Source of the DNA: Candidatus Bipolaricaulota bacterium
Lineage (GTDB): Bacteria > Bipolaricaulota > Bipolaricaulia > Bipolaricaulales > Bipolaricaulaceae
DNA length: 41,423 nt
Assembly: GCA_938084765.1 (NCBI GenBank)
Contig: CALKFO010000019.1
Location: 1 to 41,423 of the forward strand
Reading direction: 5' to 3'
Shown in pieces: positions 23,802-31,725 of the stretch (positions within the stretch are counted from its first letter, which is position 1; each line of letters begins with the position of its first letter). Both the position numbers and the translations under genes were made by a program. Below the pieces are notes generated by a model. The model did not search any database. It was given only the letters and a program-made list of their open reading frames with translations, and was not told the origin of the DNA.

Positions 23802-26022
23802 CGTCTAGCTCCCTCAATTCCTGGAGGATGCGGGGTGGGACAGGCAGGACGCGGAGGAAATGGCCCCGGTATCGGCGGGAAGCCAGGCGCGGATCGGCCA
23901 GGAGGATCACACCCCGGTCCGAGGAGCTGCGCACAAGCCTTCCCAAGCCCTGCCTGAGCTTGAGCACGGCCAGCGGGAGGAAAAGCTCGCGAAAATCGTT
24001 GAGCCCTTGGGCGCGCAGGAGCTGGGCCTCGGCTTCCAGCACGGGGTCCCCGGGCGAGGGGAATGGCAAGCGGGCCACCACCAGGATCTCCAGCTCCTCT
24101 CCGGGGAGGTCCACGCCCTCCCAGAAGCTGTCCAGGCCCAGGAGGGCCGCGGGCGGGCGCATGCGGCGGAACCGCCGCAGAACCTGGGCCCGCTCCCCGT
24201 CCCAACCTTGGGCCAGGTGGGGCACATCGGAAAGGAGCCGGTGCACCTCGCCCAGGGTGCGTCGCGCCGTGAACAGGACCAGGGCTTTGGCCGGGACCTT
24301 GTGCAGAACATAGCGAAGGGTTTGGGCCAAAGCCGCCGGGTAATCCTCGCTGTCGGGCTCGGGAAGGTACGCCAAGATGGCCACTCCCACGCGCTCGTAG
24401 GTGAACGGAGCGGGCCAGGAGAGGAACTCCGCGTCCGGGGCCAGGCCCAAACGATCCGCCACCACGCCGGGCCTCCCCGGCCCGCCCAGGGTGGCGGAGG
24501 TGAGGACGGCCCCGCGGATCCCGGGCCAGAAGCTCTCCCGCAACCGCCGGGCCAGATCCAGCGGGGTGAGATGGAGGGCCGGCGAGTCCTCCTTGTTCGA
24601 CCACGGCACCCAACTTCCCTCCCCCGGCGCGAAGAAGAAGGCCAAAGCTTGGGCCTGTTCGGCCAAGGCTGCGCCCAGATCGGCAAGCTCTTCCTTGGGG
24701 GAGAGGGACTGGGCCAGGCCGTGCAGGGCCTGGCGGAGGGGCGCGGCTTCGGCCTCCAGGCGCCGCAGGGTTTGGGGCTCCAGCCGGGACCGGCCGGGCG
24801 GAATGGCCATCTGCACCGCCCGCCAAAACGCCTGATGCGCTTGCTTTGCGCCCTCCAGAAGCTCATCCAAGTTCGTCTCTATCTCGTGGCGCTCAACCTC
24901 TCCCAAGAGGCCGGGGAGATCCGCGGGGGTGAGCGTGATGCCCAGGGCTTCCCGCAGGGCAAAGGGGAAGGCATGGGCCTCATCCACCACGAGGAAATCG
25001 TAAGGTCCCAGGATGGCGTTGTTGCGGGCCAAGTCGGCCCCCAAGAGGGCGTGGTTCACCACGACCAGCTGGGCGGCCTTGGCTTCCTCCCGGGCTAAAC
25101 GGGAGGGACATCGCACCAGCTCAGGACAGCGGCTGCCCCAGCACCGGCCTGGCCGGTCGCGGAGGTCCTCGAAAAGCGCGCCTTCCTCTAGGAAACCGAT
25201 CTCGTCCAAATCGGCCCGGCGCAGGGCCAAAAGCTCCAGGGGAACGAGGATATCCTCGGGGACCAGTTGCGCCCGCAGCCGCCCAAGCCGCGCCAGGCAG
25301 AGGTAGTTCTCCCGCCCCTTCAGCAGGGCCCAACGCACCCCAAGCCCAAGCCGTTCGGACAGCCACGGCAGGTCTCGCTGGCACAGCTGATCCTGCAGGG
25401 TGCGGGTACGGGTGGCCACCACCCCCCGACCGCCCTTCCGCAAGCGCAGCAGAAGGGGAATGAGGTAGCCGAAGGTTTTCCCTGTGCCCGGACCGGCCTC
25501 AAGGAGGACGACCTTCCCTTCGGCCAGGGCGTTCTCCACCGCATGGGCGTAGGCGCGCTGCGCGGGGCGGTCCTCCAGGCCCAGGGCCCTCAACCTCTGG
25601 AAGGCTTCGTCCAGGGAGGTTGGGGGGCGAGGTCGGGGAACACGCGGCCGGTCGGGGAGCGGCAACCCCTCAGGCAGAAGTTGGGCCAAGGCCCACCGTG
25701 CCGGGTCCGGCCACCCCCGCACCTCTTCCCAGGCGCGCAGGAACAGATGCCCCAGGGCCTCGGCCCGCCCCCAGGGATCCGCCGTGCAGGACAGGCCGAA
25801 GCGGGAAAGGAGACCTTCCACGTGGGGTTCCTCCGGCCAAACCGCTCGGAAAAGGATGACGAGGGGGAAAGCATTTCCTAGGGAAGCGCCCGCGTTTTCC
25901 ACCAGGATGGGGAGCCGCGGCAGCGCCTCCCGTGGGCCGGCCAGGCGCTCCTCAGGCACGGACCCCCGGAAGCGCACAGCGAAGACGCCGTCGTTGTGAG
26001 GAACGCTAACAAGGAACTCCAC
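23776..26022 (-). CDS. dinG: DinG/XPD-type ATP-dependent DNA helicase
   Basis: 748 residues of superfamily 2, DinG/YoaA branch. Residues ~1-150 are an N-terminal region of unknown fold. The helicase core shows Walker A EAGPGTGKTFGYLIPLL, then four cysteines typical of the Fe-S insert (YLCLARLGRL, GRCWGSRCPELVRC), the VVNHALL segment, motif II VVDEAHAFP, and C-terminal motifs GLDSFWEGVDLPGEELE and RQGLGRLVRSS. An iron-sulfur-dependent 5'-3' helicase acting in repair or R-loop removal is expected. GTG at 26022 overlaps the CBS stop by one base; no Shine-Dalgarno is seen, so it is coupled. Confidence 0.88.
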   Translation of the reverse strand: MEFLVSVPHNDGVFAVRFRGSVPEERLAGPREALPRLPILVENAGASLGNAFPLVILFRAVWPEEPHVEGLLSRFGLSCTADPWGRAEALGHLFLRAWEEVRGWPDPARWALAQLLPEGLPLPDRPRVPRPRPPTSLDEAFQRLRALGLEDRPAQRAYAHAVENALAEGKVVLLEAGPGTGKTFGYLIPLLLRLRKGGRGVVATRTRTLQDQLCQRDLPWLSERLGLGVRWALLKGRENYLCLARLGRLRAQLVPEDILVPLELLALRRADLDEIGFLEEGALFEDLRDRPGRCWGSRCPELVRCPSRLAREEAKAAQLVVVNHALLGADLARNNAILGPYDFLVVDEAHAFPFALREALGITLTPADLPGLLGEVERHEIETNLDELLEGAKQAHQAFWRAVQMAIPPGRSRLEPQTLRRLEAEAAPLRQALHGLAQSLSPKEELADLGAALAEQAQALAFFFAPGEGSWVPWSNKEDSPALHLTPLDLARRLRESFWPGIRGAVLTSATLGGPGRPGVVADRLGLAPDAEFLSWPAPFTYERVGVAILAYLPEPDSEDYPAALAQTLRYVLHKVPAKALVLFTARRTLGEVHRLLSDVPHLAQGWDGERAQVLRRFRRMRPPAALLGLDSFWEGVDLPGEELEILVVARLPFPSPGDPVLEAEAQLLRAQGLNDFRELFLPLAVLKLRQGLGRLVRSSSDRGVILLADPRLASRRYRGHFLRVLPVPPRILQELRELDVVLAQVFR

Positions 26023-26453
26023 TACAGGTGGGAAAGGAGGTCGATGCGGCGGACCACCCCGATCAGACGACCCTGGGCATCGACCACGGGGATCTGTTTC
26101 AAGCCTCGGCGCAACATGAGGTCCGCCACGTACAGGTCGGTGTCCTCCGGCTTACAGGTCACCACATCCTTTGCCATGAACTGTTCCGCCGGAAGATGCG
26201 CGATCTCCTCTAGCCTTCGGGCCATCTGGTTCAGGCTGGGGAGAAAGGAGGCCGAGCGCAGGAGATCCATGTAGCCAGGGACAAGGGCGCGGATGATGTC
26301 CCGCTCGGAAATCACACCGACCACCCGTCCTTCTTCGTCCACCACGGGGAGGGAGGCATGCCCGGATTGCTCCAGGAGGCGGATCACCTGGACCAAAGGG
26401 GTGTCCCGATCCACAGAGGTCAAATCACGCCGTAAAAACTCCCGGACCTTCAT
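26022..26453 (-). CDS. CBS-domain pair protein
   Basis: 143 residues consisting of two CBS motifs: TPLVQVIRLLEQSGHASLPVVD...VVGVISERDII and VTCKPEDTDLYVADLML...QIPVVDAQGRLIGVVRRIDLL. A stand-alone CBS pair usually binds adenine nucleotides (AMP, ATP, S-adenosylmethionine) and controls a partner; no partner is identifiable here. ATG at 26453 overlaps the sugar-kinase stop as ATGA, and the stop overlaps the helicase GTG by one base. Its co-transcription with a sugar kinase would fit an energy sensor but that is only inference. Confidence 0.88.
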   Translation of the reverse strand: MKVREFLRRDLTSVDRDTPLVQVIRLLEQSGHASLPVVDEEGRVVGVISERDIIRALVPGYMDLLRSASFLPSLNQMARRLEEIAHLPAEQFMAKDVVTCKPEDTDLYVADLMLRRGLKQIPVVDAQGRLIGVVRRIDLLSHL

Positions 26454-27415
26454 GGTTTGCTCGGGCGCACCTCCACCCGCGCCATCTCCGCGAGGATCCT
26501 CTCCTGGTCCAAGCAGAACTTCTCCTCCACCTCGGCGGAGGCCACGGCCGCCGCCATCCCGTACCGCACGCTCTCGATGAGGTCCTTGCCCTGGACGAGG
26601 CCCACCAGGATCCCGCCCACCAAGGCATCATCCGCGCCCACCAGGTTGCGAAACGCGCTCAAGGGAACCCGGGCTTCGAACTCCCACACCCCCTCCGCCG
26701 AGATCAGGATGTCACCGGTGAGGTGGTGGGAGATGAGGCAGGCCTCCACGCCCTCCTGGATCACGCGTCTTCCCGCCACCAGGATCTCCTCCTTCGTGGT
26801 GAGGGGAAGATCGCCCAAGCTGAGGGCCTCGCGCACGTCGGGTTTCACCAGAAACGGGCGCTCCGGGAACGTACGCACCAGGACCTCCCCGCCTGTGTGC
26901 ACCACGACCTTCACCCCGCGCGCCCTCGCCTGTTTGGCGAGCTCGCGGAAGAAGTCGGGGCTCAGTCCGGGGGCCAAATAGCCGGCAAGGACCACGTACT
27001 CCGCGTAACGCAACATCCTTTCGTATTTGCGCAAGAACATCTCCACCGCGTCCTGGGGGATGGTGGGGCCTTCATCGTGGATGTGGATGGGGTGATATTC
27101 GCGACCCCGCAGGATGAGGGCGACGTTCGTGCGGTTTTCCCCTTCGATCCAGACGAAGTTGGCGCTCACCCCCCGCGCGAGGAGATCCCGCAAGATGATC
27201 TGCCCGGTATGCCCGGCCAAAAACCCCATGGCCACGGTCTCCAGCCCGTGGGCCGCCAGAAAGACGGAGACGTTGATGCCCTTTCCCCCTGCGGAGACCA
27301 AGGATTTTTGTGCCCGGATGAGGAGCCCCTCCTCCGTGGGAAGCAAGGTCTCCGGCAGTTTTTCCAACCAGTAGAACTTGTCCAGGGCAGGGTTGGGGGT
27401 GACGGTGAGGATCAT
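26450..27415 (-). CDS. PfkB-family sugar kinase (1-phosphofructokinase/tagatose-6-phosphate kinase type)
   Basis: 321 residues with the FruK/LacC-type N-terminus TVTPNPALDKFY, the substrate segment VSAGGKGINVSVFLAAHG, the VVVHTGGEVL strand and the C-terminal anion-hole segment. Here the usual GAGD reads VGADDALVGG: the catalytic Asp aligns, but the second Gly is replaced by Asp. This may alter nucleotide or phosphate contacts. The likely reaction is ATP-dependent phosphorylation of a hexose phosphate such as fructose 1-phosphate; the substrate is not certain. ATG at 27415 overlaps the miaB stop as ATGA and its own stop overlaps the CBS start. No PTS gene is nearby. Confidence 0.85.
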   Translation of the reverse strand: MILTVTPNPALDKFYWLEKLPETLLPTEEGLLIRAQKSLVSAGGKGINVSVFLAAHGLETVAMGFLAGHTGQIILRDLLARGVSANFVWIEGENRTNVALILRGREYHPIHIHDEGPTIPQDAVEMFLRKYERMLRYAEYVVLAGYLAPGLSPDFFRELAKQARARGVKVVVHTGGEVLVRTFPERPFLVKPDVREALSLGDLPLTTKEEILVAGRRVIQEGVEACLISHHLTGDILISAEGVWEFEARVPLSAFRNLVGADDALVGGILVGLVQGKDLIESVRYGMAAAVASAEVEEKFCLDQERILAEMARVEVRPSKP

Positions 27416-28713
27416 GCGACCCGTTCCTTTACGCCCCCGATGAGCGCGGCAGGCGTGGCCTCCTGGATCTCCACCTCCACCATTTCCCCCACCAGTTCGG
27501 GCCCGCCCGGCGCGAGCACGGTGCGGAAGTCCCGCGTTTTGCCCATCACCATCCCCTTTTCGGGAAGGTACTCCTCCACCAGGATCTCCACGGTGGTTCC
27601 CACCCGCTCCTTGTGGAGGGCGAGGGCGATGCGGCGGGTTAAGTCGAGCACCTCCTGGAGGCGGCGGGCTTTCTCCGCCGGGGAAATAGGGTCGCCGAAG
27701 GGCTCCGCCGGTGTATTGGGCCGCGGGGAGTACGCCGCCACATACACCGTGCCGAACCGCGCCTCCTCGATCAGGGATAGGGTTTCCTGGAAATCCCGCT
27801 CCTCCTCGCCCGGGAAGCCCACGATCACATCGGTGGTGATGTTCACCCCGGGCACCGCTCGGCGGATCTTTTCTACCAGGCGCAAAAAGCTCTCGCGGGT
27901 GTAGCCGCGGCGCATGGCTTTGAGGATCTTGTCGCTTCCGGACTGCACAGCCAAGTGCACGTGCTCGCAGATGTTCTCCTCCTCAGCAATGGCCGCGATG
28001 ACCTCGTCCGTCATGTAGGCGGGATGGGAACTGGTGAAGAAGACGCGGGGAATGGGGATCTTGCCGACCTCGCGCAGGAGGCGGGCGAAGTTCGTGCCGT
28101 CCCGCAGATCGAGGCCATAGGCGTCCACGTTTTGCCCCAGAAGGGTGACCTGTTTATAGCCCTGGTGCGCGAGCTCGCGCAGCTCCGCCAGGATCTCGGG
28201 AAGCGGGCGGGAGCGCAAGGGTCCGCGCACCTTGGGGATCACGCAATACGCACAGGCATGGGAGCAACCCTCGGCGATGGTCACGTAGGCCCAAAAGGAG
28301 CTCACGCGGCGCACGGGAAGCCGCTCGAGCTCCACCGGGTCGGGGAGGTAGGCGATGCGCTCCCCGCGGCGGGCCCGCTCGATGAGGTCGGGCAGGAACC
28401 GCAGCCCCACCGTGCCGAAGGCGAAGTCCGCGCCCCGGCAGATCTCCAGGATGGCCGCGCCCCGGCCCTGGGGCATGCATCCGCCCACCCCGATGAGGAG
28501 GGGCTTGTGCCTCTTCAGCCGACTCAGGTCCTGAACGCGGCTCACCACCTTGTCCTCGCTCTTTTGGCGGACCATGCAGGTGTTGAGAAGGACGATGTCG
28601 GCGTCCTCGGGCCGCTCGACAAGCGCGTAGCCAGCGGCCGTGAGAACGCCGGCGATCTCCTCGCTTTTGTGGTGGTTGAGCTGACACCCCCAGGTGAGCA
28701 CACAAACCCGCAT
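27412..28713 (-). CDS. miaB: tRNA-2-methylthio-N6-isopentenyladenosine methylthiotransferase MiaB
   Basis: Radical-SAM methylthiotransferase acting on A37 of some tRNAs. 433 residues from ATG 28713. The UPF0004 domain has its three cluster cysteines in TWGCQLN, LLNTCMVR and GVGGCMPQ; note the spelling GCQLNHHKSE instead of the usual GCQMNxxDSE. The radical SAM motif is CSHACAYCVIPKVRG (CxxxCxxC), the family signature TLLGQNVDAYG follows, and a C-terminal TRAM domain ends the protein. The two Fe-S clusters are therefore intact. It heads the chain miaB-kinase-CBS-helicase. Its start lies 67 bases from the divergent lptF-lptD fusion. MiaB is favoured over MtaB or RimO by the LGQNVDAYG motif. Confidence 0.92.
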   Translation of the reverse strand: MRVCVLTWGCQLNHHKSEEIAGVLTAAGYALVERPEDADIVLLNTCMVRQKSEDKVVSRVQDLSRLKRHKPLLIGVGGCMPQGRGAAILEICRGADFAFGTVGLRFLPDLIERARRGERIAYLPDPVELERLPVRRVSSFWAYVTIAEGCSHACAYCVIPKVRGPLRSRPLPEILAELRELAHQGYKQVTLLGQNVDAYGLDLRDGTNFARLLREVGKIPIPRVFFTSSHPAYMTDEVIAAIAEEENICEHVHLAVQSGSDKILKAMRRGYTRESFLRLVEKIRRAVPGVNITTDVIVGFPGEEERDFQETLSLIEEARFGTVYVAAYSPRPNTPAEPFGDPISPAEKARRLQEVLDLTRRIALALHKERVGTTVEILVEEYLPEKGMVMGKTRDFRTVLAPGGPELVGEMVEVEIQEATPAALIGGVKERVA

Positions 28714-28721
28714 GGCCTTTG

Positions 28722-28749
28722 ATCCTATCCGGTTCGCTCCCCCAGGCAA
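28722..28749 (-). promoter_or_regulatory. Leaderless promoter of miaB
   Basis: TTGCCT (complement of 28744-28749), 16 bases, TAGGAT (complement of 28722-28727), then 8 bases to the ATG at 28713; no Shine-Dalgarno. Divergent from the fusion-gene promoter 20 bases away. Confidence 0.45.
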
Positions 28750-28768
28750 CCGCGTCGTCGAGGTGGGG

Positions 28769-28780
28769 TATCATTCCCCC
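28769..28780 (+). promoter_or_regulatory. Leaderless promoter -10 of the lptF-lptD fusion
   Basis: TATCAT (28769-28774) is 6 bases before the GTG at 28781 and there is no Shine-Dalgarno. This supports GTG 28781, rather than an ATG further upstream within miaB, as the start. Confidence 0.45.
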
Positions 28781-31717
28781 GTGCGGACCCGACTGGACGC
28801 GTACCTCGTGCGTGAGATCCTCCCGCCTTTTTTCTTGTCCTTGCTGGCCTTTTTGGTGTTCATCAGCCTGGAGCTCGTGCTTTCCCTTTCCGACGCGGTT
28901 TTCGCCCGCGGGGTTTCGGCTGCCGCGCTCCTGCGCCTTTTGAGCTTCAAACTCCCCTACATCCTGACCCTGGCCGCGCCGGCAGGTGCCCTCCTCGCCA
29001 CCTTCCTGGCCCTGGCCCGCTTGGCCTCGGATCGGGAGCTCCTGGCCTTGCAAGCCCTCGGTTATTCCCTGCGCCGCATCCTCCTCCCCTTCCTGGGGTT
29101 CGGCCTGAGCGTGAGCGTCCTGTGCCTGGTGTTTTCGGAGCTCGTCGTTCCCGAAGCCGAGGCTCTCTATCGCCGCGAACTTCTCGCCATCCTGTACCGC
29201 AGCCCCACGCCCATGGTCCAGGAAAACGTGTTCTTTCGGGGCCCTCAGGGCGAACTGTTTTACGTGGACCGCTACACCGGGGCGAAGGTGGAGGGCGTGG
29301 TGGTGTACGACCTCTCGGGACGCCTTTTCCCCAAGAGCGCCTTCCCGGCCGTGGTCACGGCGAGGGAGGGCGTGCTGGAGCGGGGGGAGCTTCGGCTTCG
29401 CGAGGGCCGGGTGCTCCAGTTCGGCGCCGCCGGCGAGCTCACGGAGATCCTGGGCTTTGGGGAGCTGCGCCTGGAGGTGGGGGAAAAGCTGGAGGAGGCC
29501 GTGTTGGGCGGGCGCACCCCCAGCGAGATGTCCGCCCGGGAGTTGCGGGAGCGCATCGACCTTCTGCGGCAAAGCGGACATGATGTGCGGCACCTTTGGG
29601 TGGAGTACCACGGGAAGCTGGCCATCGCCGGCGCGGCTTTCGTGTTCGTCCTGTTTGGGGCGCCGTTGGGGGTGGTTTTGGGTCGGCGGGGCCGGGCCAC
29701 GGGCATGGTGGTGGGGTTCCTCCTGGCGGCCGGAGCCCAGGCCCTGTTCCTTTGGGCCCGCACCCTCGCCCGCCGGGGCCTCCTGCCGCCCTTCCTCGGC
29801 GGCTGGCTTCCCCACCTCGTCCTGGGGGCCTTGGGCGCCCTGCTCTGGGCCGGCGCGGATCGGCTGCGCTTTCGCGGGAGCGTCCTTTTCCTCCTGTGGG
29901 CGCTGAGCGTTGGGGGGCTCGCCGCCCCACCCTTCACCGAGCTCGCCGCGGAGGAGTTGGTGGTGGAGGCGGAGGGCCGCCATTGGCGTGCCCACCAGGT
30001 CCGCCTCGTCTTGGGCAGCTACACCCTCCAGGCCCACAAGGCGGAGTTCCGGGAGGAAGGGGGCTGGACGCTCCAGGCCGAAGGGGCTCGGGTGGAAACC
30101 GACGAGGGCTGGGTGGAGGCCCAGATCCTGTGGAGCCAGCTCTCCCCATCCGGGGAGATCACCCGAGCTGAGCTCCGGCGCTTCCAGGGTCAGGCCCGCT
30201 TTCTTGGGCCGGAAAAACCCGAGCTCCTCTTCTTTTCCGCCGAGCAGGGCGTGGTGGACCTGGACCAAGGGGAGATCACCCGCCTGTGGGGTACCCAGGT
30301 TCTCTTCACCACCTGCCCTTGCGTGGAAGGTGCGCCTTACCTCGTGCGGGCCGAGGAGTTCCTCCTTCTGCCCGAGCGGTGGCTATTGGTGCGGAACTTG
30401 CGGGTGGATTCCTTCGGCTACCCTGTGGTTTGGCTTCCTTTCTACGCGGCCCGGCTCGGTGAGGAGGGCATCCCCTTCCTGCCGGAGGTAGGCCGCACGG
30501 GATTGGGCTGGTTCCTGCGCTGGTCCATCCCCTGGTCGCCCTGGGAAGGGGCGGTGGGGGCCCTGGTGCTGACCTGGTTCCCCGAAGCTGGCCAGATCCA
30601 GCCCGGTCTCTCTGCGGCCTGGGAGGCGGGAAGCTTTTCCCTGAGCGCGGACCAGGGGTTTTTGCGGGTGAGGGGCCGGGTGGGGGGCGAGCCTTGGCAG
30701 GGCCAGGCCCGCTGGCGCGCGAACACCCTAACCCTCGATCTTTCGGGAAAGGTCCAGGGCTGGGACGTGAGCATCAGCGCGGGCACCGTGGAAAGCGGGA
30801 CAGGCAGGTATGTGCGGCGGCCTGAGCTCGCCCTTTCCCGCGCCCTTTCGGCCTGGGAGGGGGAGCTGCGGGTTCGCTTGGGGATCGGGCAGTTTCAGGA
30901 AGAGGGGAGACAAAGCTGGCGGGTTGGTCTAGGACTGAGCTGGGCGAGGACGATGTCCCTGGGCTTGGCCCAGCTCCGCCTGGCCTGGGAGGCCGGGCTG
31001 GATCAGTACATGGGGGCTGAGCGTCTGTATCTTGCGGCCAACCCCAGTTGGGCTTGGGGTGGGATCTCGTTGTGGACCCAACAGCGCCTCACCCTCGGGC
31101 GCTCCCCGTTCACGTTCGACGCCCTGCCCACCCAAAGCCAGATCGGCCTCACCTTGGGCACCCGCAGCCGGGGGTGGACCCAAAAACTCAGCCTGGGCTG
31201 GGACCTGCTGGGCCCGGCGCCCCTCCCCGCCTCCTGGAGCTTGAGCGGGCCTAATCTATCCCTGCAGGTTTCGGTTCGCCTTTTCCCAACCCTGGGGGTC
31301 CAGGCCCGGGCGCAATGGCGCGGCCGGGGGCCCAACTGGCTGGTGGAGGCCAGCGGAAGCTATACGGGGACCTGGCAGGACGTGCTCCTGCGCGGGACCT
31401 TCTCCGGGGAAGGGACGGACCTGGCGTGGGGCCTCCGTCTTTCTCCCTGGCCGTTGGCGCTGCGCCGCCTTTACCTGGATGCCAAGGGAGCCATCAGCCC
31501 GGAGTGGTCTTGGAGCGCGGTTTTTGAATACGATCTGACCTTCCGGAGCGTGGTCCAGGCGGAGGTGGGCCTCTTTCGCACCTTTGCCGGATGCTTGCGG
31601 CTGGGTCTGCGCCTGGGCCTGGGCACCTTCCGGTTGAGCTTGGATGTCCCAGCCTTTCCCGCGTTTTCCGTGACGTTCGCGCCCTTGGACGAGGGGCTGC
31701 GGGTGGGCGGGCTATAA
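28781..31717 (+). CDS. Fusion of LptF/G-type permease, OstA-like domain and LptD-type outer-membrane assembly protein
   Basis: 978 residues in one frame. Residues 1-360 form an LptF/G (YjgP/YjgQ) permease: N-terminal RLDAYLVREILPPF, helices at ~13-36, 55-80 and 98-122, a periplasmic beta-rich part (~123-265), and helices at ~277-300, 306-328 and 338-360. After RLRFR comes a seventh hydrophobic stretch (366-382) ending GGLAAPP, like an internal signal peptide. Residues ~385-505 are an OstA/LptA-like strand-rich region. At 509-555 FTTCPC, YLVRAEEF, VRNLRVDSFGYPVVWLPFY match the LptD periplasmic-to-barrel junction, followed by ~420 residues of alternating strands. In known bacteria these are separate proteins that move LPS from the inner to the outer membrane. 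The start is GTG at 28781; upstream in-frame ATGs lie inside miaB. Confidence 0.82.
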   Translation: MRTRLDAYLVREILPPFFLSLLAFLVFISLELVLSLSDAVFARGVSAAALLRLLSFKLPYILTLAAPAGALLATFLALARLASDRELLALQALGYSLRRILLPFLGFGLSVSVLCLVFSELVVPEAEALYRRELLAILYRSPTPMVQENVFFRGPQGELFYVDRYTGAKVEGVVVYDLSGRLFPKSAFPAVVTAREGVLERGELRLREGRVLQFGAAGELTEILGFGELRLEVGEKLEEAVLGGRTPSEMSARELRERIDLLRQSGHDVRHLWVEYHGKLAIAGAAFVFVLFGAPLGVVLGRRGRATGMVVGFLLAAGAQALFLWARTLARRGLLPPFLGGWLPHLVLGALGALLWAGADRLRFRGSVLFLLWALSVGGLAAPPFTELAAEELVVEAEGRHWRAHQVRLVLGSYTLQAHKAEFREEGGWTLQAEGARVETDEGWVEAQILWSQLSPSGEITRAELRRFQGQARFLGPEKPELLFFSAEQGVVDLDQGEITRLWGTQVLFTTCPCVEGAPYLVRAEEFLLLPERWLLVRNLRVDSFGYPVVWLPFYAARLGEEGIPFLPEVGRTGLGWFLRWSIPWSPWEGAVGALVLTWFPEAGQIQPGLSAAWEAGSFSLSADQGFLRVRGRVGGEPWQGQARWRANTLTLDLSGKVQGWDVSISAGTVESGTGRYVRRPELALSRALSAWEGELRVRLGIGQFQEEGRQSWRVGLGLSWARTMSLGLAQLRLAWEAGLDQYMGAERLYLAANPSWAWGGISLWTQQRLTLGRSPFTFDALPTQSQIGLTLGTRSRGWTQKLSLGWDLLGPAPLPASWSLSGPNLSLQVSVRLFPTLGVQARAQWRGRGPNWLVEASGSYTGTWQDVLLRGTFSGEGTDLAWGLRLSPWPLALRRLYLDAKGAISPEWSWSAVFEYDLTFRSVVQAEVGLFRTFAGCLRLGLRLGLGTFRLSLDVPAFPAFSVTFAPLDEGLRVGGL

Positions 31718-31725
31718 TAGAAGGG
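31713..31725 (+). promoter_or_regulatory. TATAAT -10 box embedded in a stop codon (phosphatidyltransferase)
   Basis: TATAAT (31713-31718) contains the TAA stop (31715-31717) of the fusion gene and ends 7 bases before the ATG at 31726. The intervening AGAAGGG could serve as a Shine-Dalgarno only for readthrough transcripts that start upstream. Confidence 0.55.

Noticed and set aside
21969-23957. 662-codon plus-strand frame opposite proS
   Set aside because: Composition (His/Gly/Pro/Arg) and lack of motifs show it is the complement of proS codons.
28694-28780. Upstream ATG for the lptF-lptD fusion (29 more codons)
   Set aside because: The added residues are not hydrophobic or family-like, run into miaB on the other strand, and would place the promoter inside miaB; GTG 28781 starts exactly at the LptF/G-like RLDAYLVREIL.
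28154-30268. 704-codon open frame on the minus strand across miaB and the fusion gene
   Set aside because: Low-complexity Pro/Gly/Gln/Arg-rich product without any domain, on the opposite strand of well-supported genes; typical high-GC antisense frame.
28781-31717. Fusion as an artefact of a lost stop codon or frameshift
   Set aside because: No frame change is needed, the linker (residues 361-385) is compositionally natural and topologically sensible, and no start codon with SD appears at the LptD part; a sequencing error still cannot be excluded without reads.
31600-31725. Longer start for the phosphatidyltransferase inside the fusion gene
   Set aside because: The upstream residues are out of frame with the fusion and not hydrophobic; ATG 31726 directly precedes the family N-terminus.
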